Positions 32,715 through 44,282 are shown, counted from the first letter of the stretch. The stretch: DNA of 64,000 bases from Papio anubis (GCF_008728515.1 NC_044979.1:167069537-167133536), one strand, 5' to 3'. Numbers and translations are program-made. Notes: generated from the sequence alone by a model not told the origin.

Positions 32715-34058
32715 ACTCATCTTTAAATTTCTAACCAACTTTTGATCCTGGCCTGTGGACCTGAGTCTCAGCTTCTGACTCTGTAGGGTGAGTGTGCCCT
32801 TAGACTATATCCAAGATCCCAGCATTGAAGGGGTCCTAAGATTCCCTCGGAGTTTTTTTCAAGCTGGCCCACAGGGGCGGATCCCGATTATCCCCATGGG
32901 AGACCAATGGGCACACTATTGGTATTAAGACTTGACGCGCTACAGGACATTTAGCAAACTGGGCTGTGCTAGGAACTCACCCTGCCCCTCCCCCGTGCCT
33001 TGTCATGAACAAAAATGCCTCCACCCATATTGCTAGAGAAGCCAGCAAGAGGTGAGACTCCCTGGAGGGAATGAGTCTTAAAGCTGGGTCATAGAGCAGG
33101 CCACTGATTTTCCATGAGATCTATGTTTGAATACATTTGGAGGATCTGTGTGCCTCAGTGGTGGAGATTACGGAGGATGGAGGGCACCCTGCACAATGGT
33201 TCTTCAGGACTACCCGACAAACGCTACCTGCTGAGACTGGGAGGCCACCCCAGGCAGAATCACCCACTTAGGGAACCACTACTACAGCTGGGAGTGTCTC
33301 GCCCTGGTTGGATGCGTCAGGCGCGGCATGGGGAAGCCTCCTGAATATGACATGGAAAAGGGAAGCAGACATCCCCGGGTACGCTCTCCTGGGGTCCTGC
33401 AAAGCCCCCAGGACCCACTCGAGGGCCATGTGAGCGCCAAGTCACCTGCCTGGCACAGGCGCCACTTCCCACCCACTCCTCGGGCACCCAAGTGTTCCAG
33501 CACCCATCACCGCACCTCCTCCGCCACTGTCAACACAAACACCCACACCCCGGCAGGAAGTAAAAATAACCAGCCGTTTCATAGCATGCCTCATGCCTCA
33601 TCTCCTTCCCGAGGCACGCCTCTCTCAGTCCCCTGCAGGCATCACGGAGCCACAGAGAGGGGACAGGGGCAGGGAGTTAGACAGTTCCATGCCCTGTGCT
33701 TTGTCTACACTGTCAGACAGAGATCATCTTTAAAAGGGATAAAAGTCAGAGGCCCTTCCCTTGCAACAAACACGGGGCTGCAAGTTTCTCTCTCAGGGGC
33801 GCCCCCTACCTGGAACGTCAGTTCTTGCTACCAGCAAGTTCCACATGCCCGGAGAGTCCGCCGAACTTCAGGGATTAGTCAGCCAATTGCCGCCTTGACA
33901 CCCACTGCAAGCCCCTCCCCACCACGGGAGCGTGTTTATCTCTCTCAAGCAGAGGAATTAGTGCCCAGGCAGAAAAGACATGAAAATCATAACCCCAGAC
34001 CAGAACTAGCATCTTCATGAGGCACAGCCATCAAAGGACCTCCTACTAACAAACCCTG
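32715..34058. other. repeat-free, GC-richer block
   Basis: 1.34 kb with no recognised repeat. CpG dinucleotides are noticeably more frequent around 33290-33920 than in the other single-copy DNA here. It includes a 230-codon open frame (33328-34020) whose ATG has G at -3 and +4, but it shows no domain, is rich in Ser, Pro, Arg and His, and has no splice or conservation support. A CTCF-like core lies at 33798-33812. Read it as a candidate regulatory block; a gene is not supported. Confidence 0.4.
33798..33812 (-). promoter_or_regulatory. CTCF-like motif
   Basis: On the minus strand the site reads caggtagggggcgcc. The TAGGGGGCGCC core fits the CTCF consensus; two positions of the CCA part do not. 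Only the motif is seen. Confidence 0.35.
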
Positions 34059-34130
34059 GGGCTATGGGATGAAGTGTGTGCCCCAAAAAGATATGCTGAA
34101 GTCCTAACCCGGGGTACCTGTAAATGTAAC

Positions 34131-34532
34131 TGGATCCGTTTGCTAGGCTTGCCATAACAAAATACCAGAGTCTAGGCGGTTTGAACAACAGCAACTTATT
34201 GTCTTACAGTTCCGGAAGTCGGCGACCAAGGGGCCAGCAGGGTGGTTTCTCCTGAGGTCTCTCCTCAGCGGGCAGGTCTCGCTGTGTCCTCAAATGGCCT
34301 CTGCTCTGTGCGTGCACATCCCTGGTGCCTCTATGTCCAAATTTCCTCTTCTCATAAGGACAACAGTCAGATGGATTAGAGCCCACCCTAAGGGTCTCAT
34401 TTACACTCCATCACCTCTTTAGAAGTCCTGTCTCCAAATACAATCACATTCTGATGTACTGAGGGTTCGGAATTCAACATAGGAAGTTTCAACATAGGAC
34501 GTTTTGGGAGGACACATTTCAGCCCCTAACAG
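34131..34532 (-). mobile_element. MaLR (MLT1-like) LTR nested in MLT1
   Basis: 'gtttgctaggcttgccataa', 'gtcttacagttccggaagtc', 'cgctgtgtcctcaaatggcc' and 'tttcagcccctaacag'. It lies in opposite orientation to its host LTR. Confidence 0.87.
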
Positions 34533-34552
34533 ACCTCATTTGAAAACTGTTA

Positions 34553-34858
34553 GGCTGGGCGCAGTGGCCCACACCTGTAGTCCCAGCACTGTGAGAGGCC
34601 GAGGCAGGTGGATCACCTGAGGTCAGGAGTTCGAGACCAGCCTGGCCCATATGGGAAAACCCTCTCTCTACTAAAAATATAAAAAATTAGCCGGGCGTCA
34701 TGGCGGGCATCTGTAATCCCAGCTACTTGGGAGGCTGAGGCAGGAGGATTGCTTGAAACCAGGAGACGGAGGTTGCAGTGAGCTGAGATCGCACCACTGC
34801 ACTCCAACCTGGGCAACAAGAGTGAAACTCCGTCTCAAAAAAAAAAAAAAAAAAAGCA
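34553..34858 (+). mobile_element. Alu, full length
   Basis: From 'ggctgggcgcagtggcccac' to an A tail of about 19. Flanks aaaactgtta and aaaacactgttta are a diverged TSD. Confidence 0.96.
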
Positions 34859-35265
34859 AAAACACTGTTTATTTTACGATCATGACATTCTTGCAGATGT
34901 AATTCATAAAGGTGAGGACTTACTGGAATAGGGTGGTCCCTCAGTTCTCTATGAGCGGAGTCCTTGCAAGAAGAAAAGAGACACAAAGATACACACAGGG
35001 ACGGTAACCATTTGAAAGCAGAGACACACAGGACAACGCCATGTGGCAACAGAAGAGAGCCAAGTCAAAGAACGCCATAGGTTGCTGAGAAGCACCGTAA
35101 GTTAGGAAAAGGCAAAGAAGGATTCTACACAGAATCACAGGAGGAACCAATACCACGGACACGTCGAGTCTGGGCTTGTGCTCTCCAGAACGAGAGAATA
35201 AACTTGTGTTGTTCTAAGTCGCCCTGTTGGTGGCACTTTGTTAGGGCAACTAGGACACTCGGCCC

Positions 35266-35394
35266 TAGGAAACCAGGGTGAGCAGTTGGCTGGGCACTAA
35301 AGGTTCAGACCTCTGAGGCCGCTTAGCCACACACAGAAAGCCTCCGTCAACATTATTTCCTTTTAATAAAATTCAATAATTGACTTGCAATGCA
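35266..35394. other. single-copy DNA
   Basis: No recognised feature. Confidence 0.5.
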
Positions 35395-35625
35395 GCCTAG
35401 CAAAGGAATTCTCAGTGTGGACTTTGTGGCCAGACTGCCTGGGTTCAGAACCTTGCTCTGTCCCTTACCAGATACCTGACCTTGGCCAAGATACACTGGG
35501 TACACCCAGGGCCTCAGTTTTCCTCATCTGTAAAAAGGGCATGATAATAATAGTATCTAGCTCATCCTGCTAGGAAAATCACGAGGCAATACTTACACAG
35601 TAATCAATGCCTGGCACCGAGTCCA
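35395..35625 (+). mobile_element. MIR, nearly full length
   Basis: 'gccagactgcctgggttcag', 'ctgaccttggccaagataca', 'cctcatctgtaaaaagggca' and 'caatgcctggcaccgagtc' follow MIR in order. Confidence 0.92.
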
Positions 35626-36129
35626 AGCTATGCAAGGGTTTGACAAGTCCTGACAAAGAGTTATGTCACCGAAGCATGCTTCTCTCAGTTGTATGTGACA
35701 TCTCAAAGAGTCCTGGGTCGGGCCTCCCTGATCCTGGACGGATCGTGTGTAACCTTAAAATTCACCAAAGTTCCAGGAAGGCACTTTGCAGAAAGGGGAA
35801 ATGTAATAATACAAAGGAAGTATTCCTAAATGATTAAAATGCCCCAAGCTTACACCTCGTTGCTAGGGCAAGGGAAAAATATTATAACAAGAAAATTTAA
35901 TTTGAGAATCTATTTGAAAAATCAGCTGGAAGTGACAGGCAGAAATAGACAAGAGAGACACCATCTCAGCCATGGGCACGAGCGAGAGTGGCAGGTTAGG
36001 GTCAAGTGGCAAACCACAGCCCGTGGCAACCTGCTGCACAAACTCCTGGGTATGTCACACACAAAAACGTTGACAAGACATTTACCTAAGCTGCATGGGA
36101 TGCACTGAATTTCCTTATCCTACTGCAAT
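35626..36129. other. single-copy DNA
   Basis: No recognised repeat. Open frames at 35607-35837 and 35830-36108 have no domain. Confidence 0.5.
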
Positions 36130-36430
36130 TTATTTTATTTTTTGAGACAGGGTCTCACTCTGTTGCCCAGGCTGGAGTACGGTGGCACAATCTTGGCTCA
36201 CTGCAGCCTTGACCTCCTAGGTTCAAGCGATCCTCCCACCTCAGCCTCCCGAGTAGCTGAGACTACAGGCACATACCACCATACCCAGCTAATTTTTTTT
36301 TTCACTTTCTGTAGAGGCTGGGCCTCCCCTGCATTGCCCAGGCTGGTCTCAAACTCCTGGGCTCAAGTAATCCATCTGCCTCAGCTTCCCAAAGTGCTGG
36401 AATTACAGATGTGAGCCACCTCATCTGGCC
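36130..36430 (-). mobile_element. Alu, older
   Basis: 'gagacagggtctcactctg' to 'gagccacctcatctggcc'. The flanks 'caattt(t)atttta' match. AluJ-like. Confidence 0.95.
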
Positions 36431-36630
36431 ACAATTTTATTTTTACTGATGTCACAACAGCACTACACAAACTGATGAATGGCCTGTGACCCAGTTTGAA
36501 AACTATGGACATGGCCCTCTGCAAAATCCTTCCTACTTTGTTTTTTCAGAATATTTAACTCCAGGGAATAAATTCTGAGGAAAACTCCCAGGACCTTCTT
36601 TTCTTTTCCAGAGTCACAGAGAGTCTTGCC

Positions 36631-36982
36631 TTTTTCTTTTCTTTTTTTTTTTTTTTTTTTTGAGACAGGGTCTCACTCTGTCACCCAGACTAAAGTGCAG
36701 TGGTGCGATCCTGGCTCACTGCAACCTCCACCTCCCAGGCTCAAGCAATCCTCCCGCTTCAGCCTCCCAGGTAGCTGGGACTACCGCTGCGACCACCATG
36801 CCTGGTTAGGTTTGTTTTTGTTTTTTGTTTGCTTTTGTTTTCGTTTTTGTTTTTTGTATTTTTGGTAGAGACGGGATTTCACCATGTTGCCGAGACTGGT
36901 CTCAGACTCCTGAGCTCAAGTGATCCTCCTGCCTCAGCCTCACAAACTGCTGTGATTATAAGCGTGACACACGGCACCTGGC
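36631..36982 (-). mobile_element. Alu with T/G-rich expansion
   Basis: A T-tract to 'gacacacggcacctggcc'. The middle linker is expanded to a (GTTTT)n-like stretch at 36809-36856. Confidence 0.95.
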
Positions 36983-37239
36983 CAAAGACAGTCTTTTCTA
37001 ACCACAGGGGAAACTATAATGTTCTAAAATAAATAATATGAGACTGGACATTAAAGACTATGAGGAAACAGGGCTTCCAGAGGGCTAACTACTCTATGCT
37101 AAAAATTCAGTGTTTAACATTTACTCTTTTTTAAAATAATTCTTAACTTCTAAAACAATGCTATTTATTTTGTTTAATAAACATTTCCACACGTGCCATA
37201 TATATGTTCCATACATATACACATACCATATTCCATACA
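36983..37239. other. single-copy DNA
   Basis: AT-rich, no recognised feature. Confidence 0.5.
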
Positions 37240-37400
37240 CTATGTTAAACACTTCACAAATATTAACTCATTTAATCCTCACAATGACCCTATGAAATAG
37301 GTAAACTATATGACGCCATTTTACAGGTGGGGAAACTGAGGCCCAGAAACGCTACCTGCCCAAAGAGCTGGGATTCCAGTCCACTAGTCTGTGCTGCTCT
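37240..37400 (-). mobile_element. MIR
   Basis: 'attaactcatttaatcctca', 'caatgaccctatgaaatagg' and 'cattttacaggtggggaaac' are the reversed MIR core. Confidence 0.92.
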
Positions 37401-37750
37401 AATTGATTTCTTCATCAATTTTCTCACTATCTCAATAGGTGCTCCTGTTTGCTATTAAGGGAACTTCCTCTTGAGTTTCAATGCTACCATGTTGCAAAAA
37501 GCAAACTCTTAAACAAACAGCCCTGCCACTCAGGAGGGTGATCCATAAGCTCTCACTCTGTCAGCAGTCGTCATCCCTTCCATATCCTTTAGCAGTGGAA
37601 TCAGACTGTCAAAATCAGCTCCTTAGAAACCAGAATACACCTACATTGAAAGAGCTAACTTGTGGATGGATCTGTTTTAACGGAAACTCTTGTACAGAAA
37701 CCATGCCCTTCAGTTGTTTTCTTTACCTACTTGGAAAAATAAGGTTCTGG
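37401..37750. other. single-copy DNA
   Basis: The open frame at 37481-37765 (94 codons) has no recognisable domain and runs into the Alu. Confidence 0.5.
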
Positions 37751-38040
37751 AGCCGGGTGCGGTGACTCATGCCTGTAATTCCAGCATTTTGGGAGGCCGA
37801 GGCGGGTGGATCACCTGAGGTCAGGAGTTCAAGACCAGCCTGGCCAACATAGTGAAACCCCATCTCTACTAAAAATACAAAATTAGCCAGGCATGGTGGT
37901 GCATGCCTGCAATCCCAGCTACTCGGGAGGCTGAGGCAGGAGAATCACTTGAACCTGGGAGGCGGAGGATGTAGTGAGCCGAGATTGTGCCACTGCACTC
38001 CAGCCTGGGCAACAAGAGCGAAACTCCATCTCAAAATAGT
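37751..38040 (+). mobile_element. Alu, full length, perfect TSD
   Basis: Flanked by aataaggttctgg at 37738-37750 and 38041-38053. The A tail is very short. Confidence 0.97.
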
Positions 38041-38446
38041 AATAAGGTTCTGGCACATCCCCCTAAGGACTGCAACAGAGGGACATTTCTGGAGAGAAAA
38101 TTCCCTTGTATTTCAAAAGCGGCTCTGATCCCATCCTCCTCCCTCATCCCACCCTCAACTGTATCTCATGATCTAAGAGGTGAAATTAAGAACAGACTCC
38201 CTGACTTGTACAATCAAAGATGTTTGCCCCCAAACATAATGCAAACCCAAGACTAAAGAAATAAAAACTGTTAAAGACCAAAAAGGTAATTATCCAACCA
38301 ATCTGGTTTAATGAGAGAATTTACAAATTCTACGTTCTTCCTTCTAGGGTTCTGAAGATTAGCCACCAATTGCTCAGGGCCAGGAGAGCAGCTGCCAAAA
38401 ATGTTAAGTTACAAGCTGGAAAGTTAAAAAATCATATTGATTTTTG
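38041..38446. other. single-copy DNA
   Basis: No recognised feature. Confidence 0.5.
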
Positions 38447-38731
38447 AACTCTGGGAGGCCAAAATGGGCAGATCACCTAAGGCCAGGAGTTTGAGACCAG
38501 CCTGACTAAGATGGTGAAACCCTGTCTCCATTAAAAATACAAAAAAAATAATAATAATAACCAGGTGTGGTGGCAGGCGCCACGCCTGTAATCTTAGCTA
38601 CTCAGCAGGCTGAGGCACGAGAATCGCTTGAACCTGGGAGGTGGAGATTGCAGTGAGCCAAGATTGCACTGCTACACTCCAGCCTAGGCGACAGAGTGAG
38701 ACTCTATCAAAAAAAAAAAGAAAAAAAAAAC
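38447..38731 (+). mobile_element. Alu, 5'-truncated
   Basis: Begins at 'aactctgggaggccaaaatg', lacking about the first 45 bases. Flanks atcatattgat and accacattgat form a TSD, so truncation occurred at insertion. It has an AAT expansion in the middle linker. Confidence 0.95.
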
Positions 38732-39822
38732 CACATTGATCTGAATTTGGATACAACCACAATCCTCAAAACCTCCAGCGTTCTGAACTGCAGAGCACAC
38801 GCCTGGACGTCTGGAGTGTGGTCCCTGCTGATGCAGCTGTGCTGCCCTCTCTCTGCAAGAAACAGGCCTCCTGCAGCCCACAGCTGGGTGGAACCACGGG
38901 ACAAGGCAGACTTTGTTCCCGTAGAAAACCGACGTTAGGAGTTGGGAGAGATGGAAAGCAAGATAGAGTCACTTTATTTCTTGCTTCCAACTCTCATTAT
39001 GTCTATTACACAGGCACACGACAGCTTCCAGACCCAGAAGTAAGCAGAAGGGCCTTGCCTGGTTCGGTGACTCTTTGCCAAAGGACATTGTGGATTTGAC
39101 AACACTTTTGCAGAAACCCAAGTTTGGCCCTTAACCAAAAACGACTCCTACCCTTTGTTCTCTACCTTTTTCCTTTCTTCACTATCAACCCACGGGCCCC
39201 AACTCCAAAATCATGACCCACCCTCCCCACGCAGCCCCTTCTCCTTTTGTCTCTCTAGGAAAATCTCACCCATCCTCTAGGTTGAGTTAGATACTCCATC
39301 CACCATCCTATTGCACAGAAATCCTCAAATTGCAGTCCCTGGGCCAGTGGCATCAATATCAAAATCTGTGCACTGCACCCCAGACCTACTGAAACAGAAA
39401 CTTGGGGTGAACCAGCAATCTGTGCTTTCACAAGCCCTCCAGGGGGTGCTCATGCCCACTCAAGCTGTGCCCACTTCAACAACCATAATCACTACTTTAC
39501 CTCCTCCCTACTTAGCTCAGGACTCTGTCATTGTGAGTCCCTCAGAGCCTGGCACAAGCTAGGCACCCTATAAACACCCACTTGTTGAATTAACCTAAAT
39601 AACCTCTTCTAAAACAGAAAAGGGCAGTGTGAAATCGACAAGTTTACAGGCTACTGAACCTCCACCACCATGTTCAGGCATGCGGCGCCAGCAGCACCTA
39701 GGAATCCTGCAGAATAAAACCAGACTCGGTCAGAATTTCCATGGAGCAAGTGATTTGAGAAAAATTAATGTGTGGCTCCTGTTCATGACCATTGTCTGCA
39801 GTAAGATTCTCAAACACACTAG
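38732..39822. other. single-copy DNA, possible L2 tail
   Basis: 'gcctggcacaagctaggcac' with 'cttgttgaatt' at 39548-39592 may be an L2/MIR tail. Open frames at 38818-39099 and 39311-39562 show no domain. Confidence 0.45.
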
Positions 39823-40115
39823 GGACTGGGCACTTGGTTCACGCCTGTAATCCCAGAACTTTGAGAGGCCAAGGCAGGCAGATCACCTGAGGTCAGGAGT
39901 TCAAGACTAGCCTGGCCAACATGGCAAAACCCAGTTTCTACTAAAAATACAAAAATTAGCTGGGTGTGGTGGCACGCACCTGTAATCCCAGCTACTCAAG
40001 AGGCTGAGGCAGAAGAATCACTTGAACCCAGGAGGCAGAGGTTGCAGTGACCCAAGATGGCATCACTGCACTCCGGCCTGGGAGACAGAGTGAGACTCCA
40101 TCTCAAAAAAAACAA
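39823..40115 (+). mobile_element. Alu, first of a cluster
   Basis: 'ggactgggcacttggttcac' to 'ccatctcaaaaaaaacaa'. AluS type; full length. Confidence 0.95.
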
Positions 40116-40430
40116 GGCCGGGCGCGGTGGCTCAAGCCTGTAATCCCAGCACTTTGGGAGGCCGAGACGGGCAGATCACGAGGTCAGGAGATCGAGACCA
40201 TCCTGGCTAACACAGTGAAACCCCATCTCTACTGAAAAATACAAAAAAACTAGCCGGGCGAGGTGGCGGGCGTCTGTAGTCCCAGCTACTCGGGAGGCTG
40301 AGGGAGGAGAATGGTGTAAACCCGGGAGGCGGAGCTTGCAGTGAGCCGAGATCCGGCCACTGCACTCTAGCCTGGGCGACAAAGCGAGACTCTGTCTCAA
40401 AAAAAAAAAAAAAAAAAAGAAAAAGAAAAA
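40116..40430 (+). mobile_element. AluY, monkey type
   Basis: 'ctcaagcctgtaatcccagc', 'aactagccgggcgaggtgg' and 'gatccggccactgcactc' are cercopithecid AluY features. It sits in the A tail of the previous Alu. Confidence 0.97.
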
Positions 40431-40605
40431 ATACACAATATTAGCCAGGCGTTGTGGCCCGTGTCTGTAATCCCAGCTACTCAGGAGGTTGAGGCAGGAG
40501 AATTGATTGAACCTGGGGAGCAGAGGTTGCAGTGAGCTGAGATCAAGCTACTGCACTCCAGCCTGAGCCACAGAGCGAGATTCTGTCTCCAAAAAAAAAA
40601 AAAAA
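40431..40605 (+). mobile_element. orphan right arm of an Alu
   Basis: Starts in the middle linker ('atacacaatattagccagg') and runs to an A tail. No left arm is present upstream; the preceding Alu already has its own right arm. Confidence 0.9.
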
Positions 40606-41102
40606 TTAAACAGAATTACCATATGATCCAGCAAATCCACTTCAGAGCAAACACCCCAAAGAAAGCAAGAAATTGAACAGATATTTGTACACCCCTGTTA
40701 ACAACAGCCAAAAGATGGAGGCAGCCCAAGTGTGCTTTGACGCATGAATGGATAAACAAAATGTGGTATATCCATACAATGGAATACTATTCAGCCTTAA
40801 AAGGGAAGGAAATTTTGGCACATGCAGCAACACAGAACCCTAAAAACATGATGCTAAGAGAAATAAGCCAAAAAAAGACAAACACTGCTAAGATTCCACT
40901 TATATGAGGTCCCTAGAGCAGTCAAATACACAGAGGCAGAAAGCAGAATGGTGGGCGCCAGGGCCTGGAGGGAGGGTGGAAGGGGGAGCTATTGTTGAAT
41001 GGGTACAGAGTTTCCGTTTGGGAAGATGAAAAGTTCTAGAGATGGCTGGTGGCGAGGCAATGTTACATTGTAAATGTACTTAATGCCACTGAACTTGACA
41101 CT

Positions 41103-41156
41103 TTAAAATGGTTAAAATGGGCCGGGCGCTTAAAATGGTTAAAATGGGCCGGGCGC
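41103..41156 (+). repeat. perfect 27-base tandem duplication
   Basis: Two identical copies (41103-41129 and 41130-41156), each comprising the L1 end ttaaaatggttaaaatgg plus the first Alu bases gccgggcgc. Confidence 0.97.
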
Positions 41157-41440
41157 GGTGGCTCACGCCTTGAATCCCAGCACTCTGGGAGGCTGAGGCA
41201 GGTGGATCACCTGAGGTCGGGAGTTTGAGACCAGCCTGACCAACATGGAGAAACCCCATCTCTACCAACAACACAAAAATTAGCTGGGCGTGGTGGCGCG
41301 TGCCTATAATCCCAGCTACTCGGGAGGCTGAGGCAGGAGAATCGCCTGAACCTGGGAGGCGGAGGTTGCGGTGAGCTGAGATCGCACCATTGCACTCCAG
41401 CCTGGGTGACAAGATCGAAACTCCGTCTCAAAAAAAAAAA
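41121..41440 (+). mobile_element. Alu with duplicated 5' start
   Basis: The full body starts at 41148. A 9-base Alu start also lies at 41121-41129, from the junction duplication. AluS type, with a 10-base A tail. Confidence 0.95.
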
Positions 41441-41493
41441 TTGGTTGAAATGACAAACGATGTTATACATATTTTAGTGCAATAAAAAAAAGA

Positions 41494-42444
41494 AGTACTA
41501 GCAGTAACTGTTGAAGAATAACAGATTTGTGAGTGCGGTTTTACTGTTTCCTTTGAGTCCTAAATTTTCATTCATGAAATTTCTCTTAAAAAGAGAAATG
41601 GCATTTGTGGTATAAACAGCAAAAGCAAAGAAATGTACTGTCCTGAGGCAGGCCAGCTCATTTAGGACCCACAGCTTCAGGGATTAATGGAATTCCTGTG
41701 GCAATGACCTTCTCCACTTTTGTAATATGAATGATCGCAAAGTGAAAATCCAACTCCCTCTCTGTGTTTATGAAAGCCATTCCTTCAGGACAGCTGAAGC
41801 AACAAGGCCAGTGAAAAGCACTTCCCAGCCGTGCGATTGGAGATTTATGTTGCACGTCAACATAAAGAAACATTATGTAACTTAAGCTGTGGGCCAGGAG
41901 GCGTGGGTCAGAAGCTGAATTCAAGACGTGCTTCGCCCTCCAATTCCCACCACTGGACCAATTAAAAACTCCCCAGGCTTCTGCTGCCTTTTCTGTAAGG
42001 TGAAAGAACACTGCTTCGTAAGGTAACCGTGAATCCTGTAAATACCCCATGCCTGGAAAATGTCAGGGGTTTAGACACAGCATGTGTGAAAGAACACAGC
42101 CTGCCACAGAGCAGGTGCTTAATAAATGCCCAAGGCTTGCTTCCTTTCACTCCATCCAGGCAGGCACTCACGCATCAGGTGGCTTTATGCTTGCTTGTTC
42201 CTTCGCTTCTGAAGAAGGAATAGATTGCCAGATTTACTCTTAATTGCCTCAACTCTGCCACCTTCTCTAAAAGGAAACCCTCATCCTAAAACTCTTAATG
42301 AGGTCGGCTTTCTTTTTTATGGCCAGATAACTGGAAATGACCGGAGAGCTGGCAAAATATCAAGCTGGAAGGTTTCATTTAAATTAGAAAAAGGTTTCTA
42401 GAGTTTCTCTTCAAGATCATGTTCTAGAGATCCAGAAAACGTAA
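41494..42444. other. single-copy DNA
   Basis: A 130-codon minus-strand frame (41658-42050) has no domain. 'gcaggtgcttaataaatgcc' at 42110-42129 may be an L2/MIR tail. Confidence 0.5.
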
Positions 42445-42545
42445 GGTTCCAGCAGTCACTAGCTGCATGACCCTGGGCAAAGTACTTATCCTCAGAGCCT
42501 TGATGTTCACATCGCAAATGATGTAAAGCAGATAAACACAACTGA
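42445..42545 (+). mobile_element. MIR fragment
   Basis: 'cactagctgcatgaccctgg' and 'caaagtacttatcctcagag' match the MIR core. Confidence 0.75.
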
Positions 42546-42567
42546 GTCTCTTAAAAAGGTAAAAGAG

Positions 42568-42856
42568 TACGTATCTGTAATCCCAGTGACTTGGTAGGTG
42601 GAGATGGGAGGATCACATGAGGCTAGGAGTTCAAGACCAGCCTGGGTAATACAGCAACACCCATCTCTGCAAAAAATTTAAAAACTTAGCCAGTAGTGGT
42701 GGTGTGCACCTGTAGTCCCAGCTATTCAGGAAGCTGAGGTGGAAGGATCGCTTGAGCCCAGGAGTTCAAGGCTGTAGTGAGCCATGACTCGTACCATTGC
42801 ATGCCAGCCTGGGCAACAGAGTAAGACCCTGCCTCACACACACACAAAAAAAAAAA
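42568..42856 (+). mobile_element. AluJ, 5'-truncated
   Basis: Begins 'tacgtatctgtaatcccag'. Flanks aaaaggtaaaagag and aaaaagtaaaggag are a TSD. It ends in CA then A. Confidence 0.93.
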
Positions 42857-42885
42857 AGTAAAGGAGAGTAAGAACTCAAATAATG

Positions 42886-42953
42886 TTTTTTGTTTGTTAG
42901 ACAGAGTATCACTCTGTAGCTCAGGCTAGAATGCAGTGGCACGATCTTGGCTC
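42886..42953 (-). mobile_element. Alu 3' fragment
   Basis: 'gttagacagagtatcactct' to 'cacgatcttggctc' only. The rest is absent and not found beyond the next Alu. Confidence 0.88.
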
Positions 42954-42983
42954 TTAATAATTCTTAATTATTAAGAAATTATT

Positions 42984-43290
42984 GTTGGGCACAGTGGCTT
43001 ACGCCTGTAATTCCAACATTTTGGGAGGCCGAGATGGGCTGATCACCTGAGGTCAGGAGTGCAAGACCAGCCTGACCAACACGGAGAAATCCCGTCTCTA
43101 TTAAAAATACAAAAAAAAATTAACCAGGCATGGCGGTGCACACCTGTAATCCCAGCTACTCGGTAGGCTGAGGCAGGAGAATCGCTTGAACCCGGGAGGC
43201 AGAGGTTGCAGTGAGCCAAGATCGCGCCATTGCACTCCAGCCTGGGCAACAAGAGTGAAACCCCATCCCCCCCCCCAAAAAAAAAACAAA
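42984..43290 (+). mobile_element. Alu with C-run near tail
   Basis: 'gttgggcacagtggcttacg' to an A tail. The usual 'ccgtctc' is replaced by a run of 10 C (43267-43276). Confidence 0.95.
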
Positions 43291-44282
43291 ATCATAATAA
43301 TAATAATTAATCATGTCCCCACCATGAAACTATTAAACATAATTGTTTATGATCAGGAAGCCCTTGTTCCTGGGCTGGGCCTTAGGCTTCCCATCAGTAG
43401 TAAATGGCCCAGACCACCAGTTCTCTCAAAGGAGGCTTCTAGCATGAATGTTCCACAACACCTGTAAGGACCATCTGTCCAACTGAATCAGTTCTTTGTA
43501 AAGTTCTATCCAAATGGGATCACTGGCTATAACATACCAAGAATTGAAAACAGTGATGACTGGGAAGTTTCTTTTGATTTGACCAATTAAAACAACAAAT
43601 TAAAAGGTTGTTTTCCCATTCTCATAATTAATCCTACCCCATATTTCAATGTAATAAGTTTTTAAGTTACAACCACGAATTCTGTCATTTAAATTTAAGA
43701 GCAATCACAAAAATTCACCGTCCAGCTGTAAAATAAATTTTTAGCACATTCTCAATCATTCTCAATAAACTGTCATCATTCACAGATTTCAACAGCACCC
43801 AATGCCATGTTTTTAAGCAGCAGTAACCCCTCTGCAAAACAATATTTCTCTTTGCAACTTTTCACACCTTACAAAAGGTACCTGCAAAGAGAGGTAAATC
43901 AAACAGAACATGTAAGTTATATGTATTTTCCCATTACAAACGATATCAAAGCACAGAGCTACAGCATCGAGATATAAAAAAGATGCCTTGAAATTTTACT
44001 GGGTGCAATTTTCACTAAATATAGCTTAATGAACTGAATAGTTCAATGCTTTTGCAGAAAAAGTCCCAAGTAGTGCAATTAAGAAAAACTAAAACACAAT
44101 GATTTTATACAAGCAGCAGAAATCTTCTTCCCAATTGAGAACAAGTCATGTGAACCACCCATTTAAGACTCTTTTAAGAAAGATATCTGGATTTCAAAAG
44201 TGAGGAAGGAAGACTAATAGTTCAGGGCAGCAGCATGAAACAGCCAAAGCTCCCAGCCATCAGGGATACAGCCGGAAGTGCC
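43291..44282. other. single-copy DNA, AT-rich
   Basis: 1 kb with no recognised repeat. The even AT-rich text at 43640-44130 could be a conserved non-coding element, but that cannot be judged from one sequence. Confidence 0.45.

Larger units (their letters stand above)
34060..35265 (+). mobile_element. MLT1 LTR, split by a MaLR LTR and an Alu
   Basis: Pieces: 34060-34130 ('gctatgggatgaagtgtgtg', 'agtcctaacccggggtacc'), 34533-34552, and 34859-35265 ('cttgcagatgtaattcataa', 'gcttgtgctctccagaacg', 'ttgttctaagtcgccctg'). Confidence 0.85.
40608..41493 (+). mobile_element. L1MB 3' end, split by an Alu
   Basis: 'agaattaccatatgatccag', 'tggtatatccatacaatgg', 'atgctaagagaaataagcc', 'cacttatatgaggtccctag' and 'ttaatgccactgaacttg'. 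After the Alu it resumes at 41441 and ends 'tgcaataaaaaaaag'. ORF2 is broken. Confidence 0.93.

Noticed and set aside
33328..34020. 230-codon frame as a protein-coding gene
   Set aside because: The ATG context is good, but there is no domain, no splice evidence and a composition expected of GC-rich non-coding DNA. It is kept only as an observation.
41658..42050. 130-codon minus-strand frame as an exon
   Set aside because: No recognisable domain, and a frame of this length is expected by chance in 64 kb.
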